Assembly: GCA_039105265.1 (NCBI GenBank)
Contig: JAPFFF010000020.1
Span: 1,939,001 to 2,003,000 of the forward strand
From: Tritrichomonas musculus
Taxonomy: Eukaryota; Parabasalia; Tritrichomonadida; Tritrichomonadidae
DNA length: 64,000 nucleotides
Direction of reading: 5' to 3'
Below the pieces are notes generated by a model, which saw nothing but the letters and a program-made list of their open reading frames with translations, ran no database searches and had not been told where the DNA came from. The position numbers were made by a program, and so were the translations under genes. Of the stretch, positions 52,045 to 63,593 are shown in pieces. The first letter of the stretch is position 1, and the number at the start of each line of letters is the position of its first letter.

Positions 52045-53070
52045 AAGATGAAATCGAATCACGCATTTTGAAGATTGAAGCATTCTGATTTCAGCATCAA
52101 AATGATTAAAATCTTTAAATATAATCAATAATCTTAATTAAGCAATTTTTATTATTATTATTATATCTATATACAATGTATGTAAAATAGCATATATATA
52201 ATATATATGTGCCATATGTATTCCAAAGAGAGCAAACATTTGAATTTGGAAAAAAAAAGGAAAATAGTTGATATTTCAGAAAGCGCATTCGCCAAATAAG
52301 TATATTATTTATTATGTGCGAATAGTTGCATTGATGCTGGTTTCCAATCTCGATGTACAGATCATAATATTTTCAAGGATGCAACTTTTGATATAATAAA
52401 AATTGCTAAATATTTTTCACCTAATTTGAAATGGTATTTTCATAAGTGAACCAGATTTATGATATGAAAATACATTTTCATCCTTTGTTGAATTCAACAA
52501 TTTAATTTTACAAAATTACTGACATAAAAATGATGTTGCTATTACAACAAGATTTATATATTTATGCAAGTAAAGAAATTCATACAGTAAAATTTATGAC
52601 GTATAAAACAAAAAAGATGAAAGAAAATTATTATGAGCCAATTAAAGAATTTTTCAAGAGAACTCAGAGCCATTGAAAATGATACAATTAAAGACATAAG
52701 GTGATGAAATCTTTCATATAATGGCTAAAAAAAAACAATTTCATATAAATTTAGTTTTATTTTTTTTAAAAAAAGTTATACCATCACTTGAAAAACCTCA
52801 TACTCTTCTCAATTTAACCTCATACTCCTCTCATTTAATTAAATGGGATTATCAAAATATTGAAAAGATTTATTTAAATATGATTTTTTTAGCTGAAAAA
52901 TTCAATGAGTTTTTTAGGTTAATTGAGAGAAATTTGAAAAAGAATAGAAAAATTATAAAATTGGATATATATTAATAATTAATTAATTTTTGAAAATATC
53001 TTACCATTTTTATCAATTTTAGTAAATTTGAAAATTGAATAATGCTTGACGGTTGCAAAAAATTAATCGG
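52045..53070. other. Spacer with gene debris
   Basis: Protein-like words on the plus strand near 52320-52450 (CIDAGFQSRCTDHNIFKDAT) and 52540-52670, and an 84-aa frame at 52721-52975 containing VIPSLEKPHTLLNLTSYSSH. A stretch of about 45 bp of that frame (about 52783-52830) recurs inverted at about 53745-53795. None is identified. Confidence 0.35.
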
Positions 53071-53071
53071 C

Positions 53072-53161
53072 TTTTTTGTCATTATTTATAATGGAAATTG
53101 ATCTTAGGTGGACAAAAGAAGAGAAAGAAATATTCAATTTCCATTATAAAAAATGACAAAA
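53072..53161. repeat. Imperfect inverted repeat before the minisatellite
   Basis: Arms of about 28 bp: TAATGGAAATTGA (ending about 53101) and TCAATTTCCATTATA (from about 53133), with flanking GTCATTATT/AAAATGACAAAA also pairing. The minisatellite starts directly after it. Confidence 0.55.
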
Positions 53162-53164
53162 CCT

Positions 53165-53415
53165 CAGCAGACAGAGCACCAGCAGCCAAAACCTTAGCAG
53201 CCAAAGCACCAGCAGCCAGAGCACCAGCAGCCAAAGTACCAGCAGCCAAAACCTTAGCAGCTAAAACCTTAGCAGCCAGAGCACCAGCAGCCAGAGCACC
53301 AGCAGCCAAAGTACCAGCAGCCAAAGCACCAGCAGCCAAAACCTTAGCAGCTAAAACCTTAGCAGCCAGAGCACCAGCAGCCAAAGCACTAGCAGCCAAA
53401 ACCTCAGCAGCCAGA
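53165..53415 (+). repeat. 15-bp minisatellite, about 17 copies
   Basis: Tandem variants of GCAGCCAAAGCACCA. On the plus strand it reads as pentapeptides APAAK, APAAR, VPAAK, TLAAK. It is open in a second frame on the opposite strand too, as expected when repeat length is a multiple of three. Frame 53098-53451 has no ATG. Much richer in G and C than the neighbourhood. Coding status unclear; such Ala/Pro/Lys repeats can be histone-H1-like tails. Confidence 0.75.
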
Positions 53416-53451
53416 TTTTACTTTTTTAATTACAAAAATACTATATTTTAA

Positions 53452-55489
53452 ATAAACGCCTCTATTTTGCTAATCTGAAATTTGTACAGGACAATTAATC
53501 ATTGCTTGTTTAAATAATCTTTTTTTTACCGATAATTATTTAAAAAATATTTCATACAAAACCTATTTATATATAATTTATTATTCAAAAATTATTTTAA
53601 TCTTTTTTTATCATATAATTATTTTAGATTTTTTTTCTCAATATTCACTTTAAGATGAAGATATAAGAATAAAATAATTAAATATAAATTATTTGAAAAT
53701 TTGTGTGCAATAAATGTAAAACTCAGAAAATTCAAAGCTGATTCATGTGTATGAGGATAATTGAGAAGAGTAAGAGGTTTTTCAAGTGATGGTATCTATT
53801 CATTATAAAGGAGAACGGAGAGACGGTTATGACAAAGATTTTTTTCGACTTATTTTATATAAATATAAATATAATATTATATATTGAATAATTCTTAATA
53901 AGAAACCAAAAAGAAATATCGTAGGGAAACAAAGATATTCACAAAATAAAAATAAAAGTTATGAAAAAGTTAATAAATTGAATTGTTATGATAGATTTTT
54001 AATTCAATTTCTTGTAACATTTAGATATCAAAATTGTTAGAAAGAATCTGTGCAAGTTGTATAATTATTTTTCATAGTTTATGATTTTATCTATTTATTA
54101 TATATTGTATACAAACTATACCATGTGATATTATATATAGTTTATAAAAATATAATAAGATAATAACATTTTATTTTTTTAAAAAATTGAATTAGAACTA
54201 TAAAAAATAATCTATTTAATTTTTATTTTATCTTAACAAAAATGGCATAAATCACTTTTTTTACTATTATATTTTTATATAATTACATACTAAAATGTTA
54301 TGCTTAATTATTTAGTATATATTTTATAAATATTTTTTTCAAATCTAAAAAAAAATTAAAAGAGCTTACCCAGCCTGTTAAATTGATTAAATATTAGATT
54401 TTTATATGATATATTTCAAATTTGAAGCCAAAATATATGATATATAAGATTGAGGAAAAAGGCTAAAATAGTAAAGTAAAGGTGGGAAATATTATTTATT
54501 ACTGATGTAATAATTAATAAAACTTGCATATTTTAATAAATATTAAAATTATAATAAAATTATTTATTAATAGGCTTCATTTTGATAAATTAATATAAAT
54601 GCGGATTTAATGGTAAAGAAATACAAATGTTTTATAAAAAAAATCATACTTTAATACATTGTATGATTGAATTTTATGAAAATTAATAATTGAATATGAA
54701 AGATTTATTTTATATGAAATTGTTCTCAAAATGGACTCTTGGACAATGATATTTAATTTAAAATTTCTTATTGATGATTGAGAATGTAAAATTAAACTAT
54801 TTTTATCTTTATATAAATAAAATATTTATTTTTGATATTTTATATAAAAACATAAATAAATATCAAATATATATAAATATAATAGTAATAAGTTTATATT
54901 GTATATATTATCCATAAATAAAATAAATAAAATTCTTAAAAAAAGAAGAAATTATCTCAAATAAATATTTTAATTGAGAGTAATTGAATAGAAATAAATA
55001 ATTTATTCAAAATCTTTCAAAAAAAATTTAATGATTATTTTTTCTTTCTTAGGAAATAAATAAAAATGCATACGCTGAATTACTTTTCTGGCAGGGTCAA
55101 TTGGGTTATAATACCATCACTAATCTTTTATCTAAACGATTTCTTAATTTCACATACCTATTTATGAAAATCAGATACAGATAACATATAATTTCCATTA
55201 TTTGAACAATAAATGTATTTTTAATAATGCAAATTCATTTAAATATGATTAAAAAATATTAATATTAACAAATATCGAAAAAATGACTATTAATTAATTA
55301 TATAAAATCATTTTAATATATTTTTTAACGTACAAAAAAAACCGTCTTCGTTCTCCTTTTTCATTATTTCAAATAAATAAAACAAATAAAAGTAAAATTC
55401 AATTGAAAATAAAATAAATTGAATAAAAACATTCAAATTTTCAAAGAAGAAAATAAAATAAAGAAAATAAAAAGAGCATTTTTATTTTA
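53452..55489. other. Long AT-rich spacer
   Basis: Except for the inverted ~45-bp match to 52783-52830 at about 53745-53795, nothing is seen: no open frame over 60 codons with coding character, no repeats of note. The last 50 bp is leader of the copine gene. Confidence 0.5.
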
Positions 55490-57109
55490 ATGATTGCATA
55501 CACAAATGAAGCCAACCATGGATATCAAAATATGACCAATATTTTTATACCATCTTTTTATCCTATAATCGAAATTCATGTCTCTTGTAAAAAATTAGCA
55601 AAGCTTGATCTTACTAGTCAATCCGATCCAATGTGCGTCCTTTATATAAACCAAAATGGGCAATATGTTGAACAAGATCGTACAGAAGTTATCCACAACA
55701 ATCCAAATCCAAATTTTGTCAAAACATTCAAAAGTTACTATATTTTTGAAATAAACCAGCCTCTTCGATTTGAAGTATATGATGTGGATTCAAAACTTTC
55801 ATCACTTAAAAAGCATGACTTCATCGGATATGTTGAAACAGACCTCCAACATCTCGTATCAAATTTGGAACAAGAACTTACATTTGATCTATTTAATGAT
55901 AAAAAGAATGGTGAACGAGGGAAACTTATAATTACCTGTGAACAAACAAAAGAAAGCAATGTTAATTTAGTAGGAGAATTACATGTTGAAAAACTAAAGA
56001 AAATGAAAACATTTGCTAAAAATAATCCATTTTTTGAAATATCAAAACCATCAGAAAGTGGGCGTGATCTTCCAGTATATCGATCCAAAACCAAATCAAA
56101 ATGTTATAGTTGTACATTTAAACAATTTTCAATACCGATGCATGTTCTTTGTCGCAATAATTTGGACGAACCGATAACAATTACTATATTTGATCATCGT
56201 AAAAAGAAAGCTCCAAAAATAATTGGTAAATATACAACAACAATTCGTCATTTTATGGAATCAGTACAAAATAAATTTGAACTTCCTAACAGTCATGGTA
56301 AATTTTGGTTTAATAAATTAGAAATTGTTCATGTGCCAACATTTGCAGATTATTTGCGAAATGGCCTTCGATTGAAAATGATAACTGCAATTGATTTTAC
56401 TTCCTCTAATGGTTATCCAAATGAAAAATCATCACGCCACTACTTCTCTGATGATCCCAGCATTTTAAATGATTATCAACAAACGATAATTTCTGTAGGT
56501 CAAATTTTGGCCAAATACGATAAAGATCAAAAATTCCCTGTTTATGGATTTGGGGCGAAAATAAAAGAAACCAAAAAAGTCAGTTATTGTTTCCCTTTAA
56601 CATTCAATGAAAGTGATCCCAATGTTCATGGTCTGAATGGTATTCATGATATTTATAAAGATGCAATTCCGAAAATTAAATTCTGGGGTCCTACTTATTT
56701 ATCTTACATAATTAGAATGGCCACAAAAGCAGCGATAGAAAATTTCGCTACTTCGAAAACTTACACAATATTATTAGTAATGACCGACGGCTTAATTGAA
56801 GATATGGTTGCAACAAAAGATGCTATCGTTGAAGCCTCTGACAAGCCCCTTAGTATAATCATTGTTGGCGTTGGTAATGAAAAGTTCGACTTTTTGGATG
56901 AATTAGATGGCGACCAAAAAGATCTTAAATCTCACAAAGGAGAAGTGATGAAACGTGATATTGTACAGTCAGTGCCTTTTAATAGATATCAAGTTTGTAG
57001 TTCAGCAAAATTGGAGGCTGAATTATTAGCAGAGCTTCCTTTCCAAGTTCATGAATATTGCTCAACACACGGTTTTGTGCCTAATATACCGCATACTTCA
57101 GTGTGCTAG
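55490..57109 (+). CDS. Copine (C2-C2-vWA)
   Basis: 539 aa, the usual copine length. First C2 domain about 25-150 with acidic calcium-binding loops (SQSDPMCVLY around Asp46; VYDVDSK around Asp98/Asp100). Second C2 about 155-285, less acidic. Copine/vWA domain about 292-525 opening with the MIDAS-like AIDFTSSNG (300-308), then YGFGAKI and LLVMTDGLIED. Copines bind membranes in a calcium-dependent way and carry partner proteins through the vWA domain. Intact, single exon. Confidence 0.93.
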   Translation: MIAYTNEANHGYQNMTNIFIPSFYPIIEIHVSCKKLAKLDLTSQSDPMCVLYINQNGQYVEQDRTEVIHNNPNPNFVKTFKSYYIFEINQPLRFEVYDVDSKLSSLKKHDFIGYVETDLQHLVSNLEQELTFDLFNDKKNGERGKLIITCEQTKESNVNLVGELHVEKLKKMKTFAKNNPFFEISKPSESGRDLPVYRSKTKSKCYSCTFKQFSIPMHVLCRNNLDEPITITIFDHRKKKAPKIIGKYTTTIRHFMESVQNKFELPNSHGKFWFNKLEIVHVPTFADYLRNGLRLKMITAIDFTSSNGYPNEKSSRHYFSDDPSILNDYQQTIISVGQILAKYDKDQKFPVYGFGAKIKETKKVSYCFPLTFNESDPNVHGLNGIHDIYKDAIPKIKFWGPTYLSYIIRMATKAAIENFATSKTYTILLVMTDGLIEDMVATKDAIVEASDKPLSIIIVGVGNEKFDFLDELDGDQKDLKSHKGEVMKRDIVQSVPFNRYQVCSSAKLEAELLAELPFQVHEYCSTHGFVPNIPHTSVC

Positions 57110-58460
57110 TTTTAATACCATGATATTTTTATAAATTTAAAAAAAAAAATTAATAATAATGCTGTAGTTTATTTTCAATATACACAATTTAATCTGTCAT
57201 CTATGAAGAAATCAGAAGCCATTATGGATTCGAATTATTATTTTGTTTTCAATTTTGTCATCTTTGCAAAATTCCACTTTCTTTGAATACTATTGTGGCC
57301 ATCAATTCCTTAACATTTTTAATGTGATTAAAGAATCAGTATTTTATGATAAACTGTTTTTTTCACAAAAGATATATGCAATCTAATCAAGAGTAATTTT
57401 GTCATCATATATATCTTTTGTGGTTTTTGATGACAACTAATATATATCTCTTGTGTTCAAGCTGTTTTCAATTTCATATAAAAAACATAAAAAAATATTA
57501 AATGAAAAACAAAATAATATATAATTTATTGTCAGTATTGTCTGTCGTTATTTCCAATTTTCTGTTTTATCCAAATTCCTCCAGCTTTTTCAATCAAAGA
57601 TGTTGTCTTGATGCTTTCAGTTGTTTAGTTCTATCAATTGCATCTTTCTGTCTGGTGAGACTTTTTTGAAACTTTTCCTATCTTTGTTGTTCAAGATTTT
57701 TTTTTTTTTTTTTTTTTTTTTGGCTGCAACAGACTGACTCCACTTTCTCATCATTATCTGATTCTCGCATATATGCCTCATTCTCTGTTTTGAAATGGGT
57801 TTTAAGCTTCTTTTAATACTAATTTGGAACTCACTTTTTTTCATTTTCAAAAAAAGCAATTGGATTTTTATATTATCAGTTGAGATTGACTGAAATCAAT
57901 TGATTTATTGGAAAAATAACCATATAAAGCAACCTAGAATGCAAATTTGGATCTTTTTCAGAAATTTTCTTTTAAATATTCAGCTTTTTTATTCATTGAA
58001 AGTTCGCCATTTACATAAGCTTTTATCATTGTGTTTCTCTCACATGCACAAGTAATCTTTATATTCTGATTACCAGAAACTCAGATTTGTCATTGAATAT
58101 ATCATTGATCTCAGATTTGTCATTGAATATGAAAGAAAGTGGGTTTATTTCAATATTCTGTAACAAAAGTGATGTTGTAGCAATGATTTCAAGATAAATA
58201 CAAGCTATAAATGCATTTCCATCATTTTTTTATATAATGATTGATTTCCTGATATTGTACCTCCTTTCTTTGACCTATAATAATTAATAGCATCTTTCAA
58301 ACTATCAATGGTTGTTCGATTCGCTTCATGTACAATTCTACATATTGAGATAACACAAAAAAAGATTTTATAAAACTTTTTAAAAAGATACGTTATTTGA
58401 ATCTGTTAAAAAGTTATAAAAAATACGTTATTTGAATCATTTTAATATTGAAGAGGAATC
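57110..58460. other. Spacer with decayed minus-strand gene
   Basis: About 57550-58350 reads as broken protein sequence on the minus strand, e.g. SICRIVHEANRTTIDSLKDA (about 58290-58350), YYRSKKGGTISG, ERNTMIKAYVNGELSMNKKA (about 57980-58045) and FKTENEAYMRESDNDEKVES (about 57740-57800), in changing frames. Family not identified. A T run of about 27 lies at 57695-57721. Confidence 0.4.
58388..58438 (+). promoter_or_regulatory. Direct repeat ATACGTTATTTGAATC before the UBR gene
   Basis: Two exact copies of the 16-mer (58388-58403 and 58423-58438), 35 bp apart, 23-58 nt before the ATG; the second runs into TCATTTT, an initiator-like motif. Possibly paired transcription-factor sites; function not shown. 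Confidence 0.45.
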
Positions 58461-61400
58461 ATGTTTAAAAAATTGTTTTCCAAGACAGACAATAATAAAA
58501 AGCTTTCTTCATTGTTTTCCTCCTCTCCAGAAAAAGGAATTTTGCAAGCTCAGCAGTATCTTATGTCTCCAAATTATTCAAATTATGAAGAATTTATACA
58601 AAACGTCAAGAAAACTCAAAAATCAAATTGTTGTATTGTTTCATGGTCTAAATCCATGCTTTCAGCTCGATGTCTCGATTGTCAAAAGCATGATAATAGC
58701 TGTATTTGCATCCCCTGTTATCTTGCTGGAAAGCACGACCAACACCATTCATACCTACTAGGTGGTTCAGGTGCAGGTAATTGTGATTGTGGTGATCCAC
58801 ATTTTTGGAAACCATCTGGAAATTGTCCAAATCATCCAGGCCCTGATCCGAATCCAGACATTACTCAAATGACAACCCAAGATCGCGACAAATTCATAAC
58901 AGTATTTAAATCAGCCTTTACTGCCTCATTTTCGACCAAAGATGACGACAAAATCTGCGTAATTTTGGATTGGATTTCCGATTTCATCTCTTTTGGGGAC
59001 GGACTGCGTCGATGTGTTGCCATTTCGATCACATCGATTCCAGCGAAAGTCTTTTTCAATAATCTGATGCATATGCAGAAAAATTCACTTAATAGCTTGA
59101 TCAGTTTGTTAGGAAAATTGACCTCGGATCAAGTTTTTTCACAGCAAATGGGATCGACCACGTTGAAGAACTATCTTTCTTTGCGAAACATTATCAGAAG
59201 CATTATTAGCAAGCATAGTTATGATAAGAATGATCCGCCACTTCATCCCATTAAGAAATATCTTAGTTTTTCGTTCCACTTTTTCACTGAAGTTCCCTTG
59301 ATGCATCTTGTTAATGAATTCAATTTTGACTGGGTTGAATTTATATTGAGTTGCTTGTCTTTCATATTCGATACAATGATACAATTGAAAATGAATTATG
59401 AAAGAATCGATGATGGTTCGATAATTGACCAAATTTGGTACTTAAGTCGACTTTTAGAATTCTTGATTAAAGACGATAAACAACATGAAAACATTCAAAA
59501 ATTCATCGATAAATACAGCCAACTTTTGGTTAATTATGAGAGATTGTATACATTCAATTTCCCAAGAGTTCCTGAAGATGATAGTAACGATCCTTATACA
59601 TCTTTCTTTTTATACATCTACTTGTATCAAATCAATGTTCTTTTCAGTCCACTAAAGGATAGATCGCCTAAAAATCAAACTTTTTCAATACAACAAACGT
59701 TCAAAAGTTTACTTGCATTCTATCAAAATAAGAAAAAGTTTCAAGCTCTTTCACTATTCAATAAAAAGCCGGTTCCAATTTCTGCATTTTTGCCATTACA
59801 TCATCTTTTCTATTGCATTCTTTCTTCGCATCCAAATTCGTTGAAGGTCATTTCAAACGAATGTAAAAGTAACAAGATTTCTGTGCAAGACTTCTGTTAT
59901 CTCGTCACAATTTGTCCAATGAGAATTCTTGCAGCAACCTTTGTTACGGAGAGATTTAAAATGCTGAATAACGCAACAAGACGTCACATCACATATTTTT
60001 TGGATAAGCCTGATGAGACATTTAACATTTTCTTCGGATTGGTTCAGACAATGCTAGGAATAGCTCCCGATAAAGAAAAGATGTTAGATGTCATTTCAAC
60101 AACGTTTGGAATTAAAGATGAAGTTCCTTCTATGGAAAAATTGCCTCACCTTGACAGAAAGAAATATTTGATGCAATTGATGGATCATCAAAATCAACTT
60201 GAAATGAAAGAATCTGCTATTTTCGACTTCTCTATTTTCGTCACTGCAATGTTGACTGATCGTTCGATAATAACATTTGATAAGATCCTTTTCAAAAGGC
60301 TGAGAGTGATTGGTCTCTTGATGAATAAAAAGCCCAATTCTAGAGAAATTGAAAAATTTGTTGATGACAAAATAAGCAACCCAATTTTCGGAGATGATCT
60401 TCAATCCTATGCAGCAAGAGTTAGCACAAGTAATGGAAGCTTCTTTAAGTTGACAAATGAAGATGAGTTCACTCCTTTCTTCCCTGTAATTTACAGGACA
60501 GATCGAGTTGAAATCTTAATGAAATACAAAGATAAGTTGATTCCCATTCTCGATTACACACAGCTTCCTCGTGGTCTTGAAATGGACAGTTGTTTCAGAA
60601 AGCCAACATTTCTAGCTTCGATGTTTTCTTTACTTTGCAGTTCGAAAGACACATTCACGCAAATCGGACTTGCAATGTTTATTTTATGCATAAGAAATGG
60701 TGAAAAGTTTGACCTTGGAAGTTATGAATTTGCCAATCCTTTAACCGTTACAACACCTTCAATTATTGAGCTTATTGATATTTTGAAAGAAGTTCTCGGT
60801 GACAATCCTCATTTCAACTTTTTGACAATGAGAATTCAGTTTGGTGAAGAAAAGAAGATGACATTTATCGAAGCTGTTCAATCGAAGCAAAGATTAGGTT
60901 ATGATGCAATGGAAAGGACTGATTTGCCACCCGTTTTGAGGCCAAAAACAGCCGTTGACGATCAAATCCAAAAAGAAAAGAAAGAAAAAGCAAAGAACTT
61001 GAGAAAACAACTGATGAAAGAATTCCAAGATCAAAGAGCGCAATTTACAATTGGTGGTGGAACAACGTGTACAAATGACGATGATGATGATGATGATAAT
61101 GCTGAAAATAGACTTCGGAGTCCAATGTCATCAAGAAGGGAAATTAGAAGTGAAATGAGTAATTCAGCAAGCATTTTGTGCAGCATTTGTCAAACACGTA
61201 CAAGTGATGATGTTCTTGGATTTCCATGTCTTTCGCTGCCATGTTTGTTTCCCGCACTTATTAACAACAAGCTTCACAACCTTGGAATTCCAATCAACAA
61301 TCTGGAGAGCGTTTATTCGTTTTCAATCTGCATGCATCATGTGCACTTCAAGTGCTTCATGGGACTGCACCGAGATAAGAAGAAGAAGGACATTTTTAAC

Positions 61401-62429
61401 TGCATGATTGACAGAGGCAGCAGGAATTGTTTGTTACCTTTATTTCCAACGAACATTAATAAAGATGGTGAAAGCGATGATTTCAGTATACAGCCTTCAG
61501 AAACGTTAGATTTGGCAATTAAAAAGTTTATGATTAATGCTTTCTATGGTTGTTCATTAAAAGGCAATCCAATTGCACCTTTTAAGTCATTTGCAGGCAC
61601 GGTTATGACAATTGAAGTTAGACATCGAGCTCGTCCAGAATGCCTAGATAATCCGACTGTTTCAGCTTTATTGCATAATTTGTTGCTGACGTTTTACTTC
61701 AGCTTGCATGGATGCTCAATCGGTGAAGATATTAAAGACCCGCTTGTCAAGCTTGTTTATTTGATCATTAATTCAAGCTTTCCAAAAGTTGAATTTAGTT
61801 CGTTTGTCAAGCAATTGTCGCACTCATTAAAAGAAGATTATTTATATGAATTTTTAAGAAGAGCTGCAATCATTGAAGACTTCGCTATCAAGAGCAATAC
61901 TAATAACAAATTCATTGATTGGGATGAAGTTTTATCATTTGAGAATTTATTAAAAAGATATGAAATTGAATACAACAATGACACTGAAATTATTGAGTTG
62001 CCAATTTTTGAAACAATTCCTCTTGCGGAACGTTTTGTTGGCCTTTATCAGCCACCCTACAATCTGGACATATTCAACAATTCACTCAGTAAATTTGTCG
62101 ATTTGATGACTGGAAAAGTGGTCGTTTTTGCGAAAGACAAATCAACAATTCAAGGCAAGACAGACTTGCCTTATATTCAAGATTATGTTTTGAGCCAATA
62201 TCAAGGCGGACTTGCTATGTTTCTGGGATTGACTGGTCCAAACGCTTCTGATATTATAGTCTCTTGCCAGGTTGTTGGCCATCTTTTTAATTTGGACGGA
62301 TTTTATGTAGATCAGTTTGGTGATATTGATCGAGGTTTTAATCGAGGAGCATTGCTTTCACTTTCTAAAGATAGATTGGAAAATTCTTTGGATAAGCTCC
62401 TTTCGGGCGATATTATTTTATTTTCATAA
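58461..62429 (+). CDS. UBR-box / RING-type E3 ubiquitin ligase (UBR1-like)
   Basis: 1322 aa. UBR-box zinc finger about 57-127: ARCLDCQKHDNSCICIPCYL, then NCDCGDPHFWKPSGNCPNHP, carrying the Cys/His ligands that bind N-degrons. Long helical middle. Acidic run (DDDDDDDD, about 873). RING-like Cys/His cluster about 905-1000, starting ILCSICQTRT and continuing FSICMHHVHFKCFMGLH. C-terminal UBR1-type cap about 1130-1322 ending LDKLLSGDIILFS. It probably recognises N-terminal degrons and ubiquitinates substrates. Shorter than animal UBR1 (about 1750 aa). An orphan cap of a related gene is at 21108-21794. Confidence 0.9.
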   Translation: MFKKLFSKTDNNKKLSSLFSSSPEKGILQAQQYLMSPNYSNYEEFIQNVKKTQKSNCCIVSWSKSMLSARCLDCQKHDNSCICIPCYLAGKHDQHHSYLLGGSGAGNCDCGDPHFWKPSGNCPNHPGPDPNPDITQMTTQDRDKFITVFKSAFTASFSTKDDDKICVILDWISDFISFGDGLRRCVAISITSIPAKVFFNNLMHMQKNSLNSLISLLGKLTSDQVFSQQMGSTTLKNYLSLRNIIRSIISKHSYDKNDPPLHPIKKYLSFSFHFFTEVPLMHLVNEFNFDWVEFILSCLSFIFDTMIQLKMNYERIDDGSIIDQIWYLSRLLEFLIKDDKQHENIQKFIDKYSQLLVNYERLYTFNFPRVPEDDSNDPYTSFFLYIYLYQINVLFSPLKDRSPKNQTFSIQQTFKSLLAFYQNKKKFQALSLFNKKPVPISAFLPLHHLFYCILSSHPNSLKVISNECKSNKISVQDFCYLVTICPMRILAATFVTERFKMLNNATRRHITYFLDKPDETFNIFFGLVQTMLGIAPDKEKMLDVISTTFGIKDEVPSMEKLPHLDRKKYLMQLMDHQNQLEMKESAIFDFSIFVTAMLTDRSIITFDKILFKRLRVIGLLMNKKPNSREIEKFVDDKISNPIFGDDLQSYAARVSTSNGSFFKLTNEDEFTPFFPVIYRTDRVEILMKYKDKLIPILDYTQLPRGLEMDSCFRKPTFLASMFSLLCSSKDTFTQIGLAMFILCIRNGEKFDLGSYEFANPLTVTTPSIIELIDILKEVLGDNPHFNFLTMRIQFGEEKKMTFIEAVQSKQRLGYDAMERTDLPPVLRPKTAVDDQIQKEKKEKAKNLRKQLMKEFQDQRAQFTIGGGTTCTNDDDDDDDNAENRLRSPMSSRREIRSEMSNSASILCSICQTRTSDDVLGFPCLSLPCLFPALINNKLHNLGIPINNLESVYSFSICMHHVHFKCFMGLHRDKKKKDIFNCMIDRGSRNCLLPLFPTNINKDGESDDFSIQPSETLDLAIKKFMINAFYGCSLKGNPIAPFKSFAGTVMTIEVRHRARPECLDNPTVSALLHNLLLTFYFSLHGCSIGEDIKDPLVKLVYLIINSSFPKVEFSSFVKQLSHSLKEDYLYEFLRRAAIIEDFAIKSNTNNKFIDWDEVLSFENLLKRYEIEYNNDTEIIELPIFETIPLAERFVGLYQPPYNLDIFNNSLSKFVDLMTGKVVVFAKDKSTIQGKTDLPYIQDYVLSQYQGGLAMFLGLTGPNASDIIVSCQVVGHLFNLDGFYVDQFGDIDRGFNRGALLSLSKDRLENSLDKLLSGDIILFS

Positions 62430-63593
62430 AAATTTTATTTCTCTCATTTGTTATTAAAGTGTTTTACTATAGAATTGAATAATTTCTATTATATATTAAT
62501 TGTAGGGAAACTTAACCAGAAATATGATTTCTCTCTTCTACAACAACTCTTTTTTGGAAAATAAATATCTTAATTTTTCATAATTATTTTTATTTAATTT
62601 GTTTAAATTTATGATTTTACGTTATCATATTTAAAGTATTATTAGTTATTTGGTCTTTTAATATATAGCCTATAATGAGAATAATATAATTATTTTGAAA
62701 AACAGTTCATGCTACTAATTATTGTAAATTCAATTGATTATTAATTAAATAATACTGTTTATTAAAAGAAATTGTAAAAAAATTAATTTTGAATTTGATA
62801 AAATGGATTAATTTCAAAAGGTACTATTTTGACTGCAATAAAGCAAAATAATCAACCCAATTTAAATGATCTAAGACCATTTTATATTCCTATGCATGAA
62901 AAAATTCAAGTTTTCGTTTTAGATCATAAAAATATTAATATTATAACTAAAGTATAATGTTTTTCAAGATATCTTTTAAAATTGTTTAATAAAATAAATA
63001 GGGCTCTTTTCTACGAAGCCACAAATTAATATGCATCCATATTTTTAAGTGGACATTTATTTTCAATTAATTGAAAGCGCGATTAAATGTCCGAAATTTT
63101 GAATATCGATTAAATTTTGAAAGTCATTTCGTTGAGGCATTGAATTTTTGTTTATATTAAAATTATCATAACTTTATATTTTAAAAATAAAATATAAAGC
63201 AATTAAATAAAATATTATTAAATATTTTGATTATAATTTTTATTTATATGTTTTGATAATATTTTTTCTTTTTCAAAAGAATGAAATTGTTTTATAATTT
63301 TTGACATTTAAAATGATCGAATATCAAAAAATTGTTAGCTTTTGAGAAAATTTGAATTAATTGAAAACAAATAACATTTAATACACTTTTTAAATATATT
63401 TATCTTATTATCAAAATAAATAAAATGAATTATTACTAAAAAAAACTATTAAATATATATAAAAATATAAATTTAAACCATTATATAAATTAAACTCTAG
63501 GTTTAAAAAGAGATGAAATTGATTAAAAAAAAATTCAATCGGGAAACAATTTTCAATTGTTTATTTTGACGATATTATTCACTTTACTTATTG
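62430..63593. other. AT-rich spacer
   Basis: No gene seen. A 9-bp hairpin (GGACATTTA/TAAATGTCC) is at about 63052-63093. The last 25 bp carries TCACTTT, 15 nt before the ATG of the next gene. Confidence 0.5.

Noticed and set aside
53082-53399. Minus-strand Ala-rich frame over the minisatellite
   Set aside because: Any 15-bp repeat without stops is open in several frames; no ATG context or neighbours support it.
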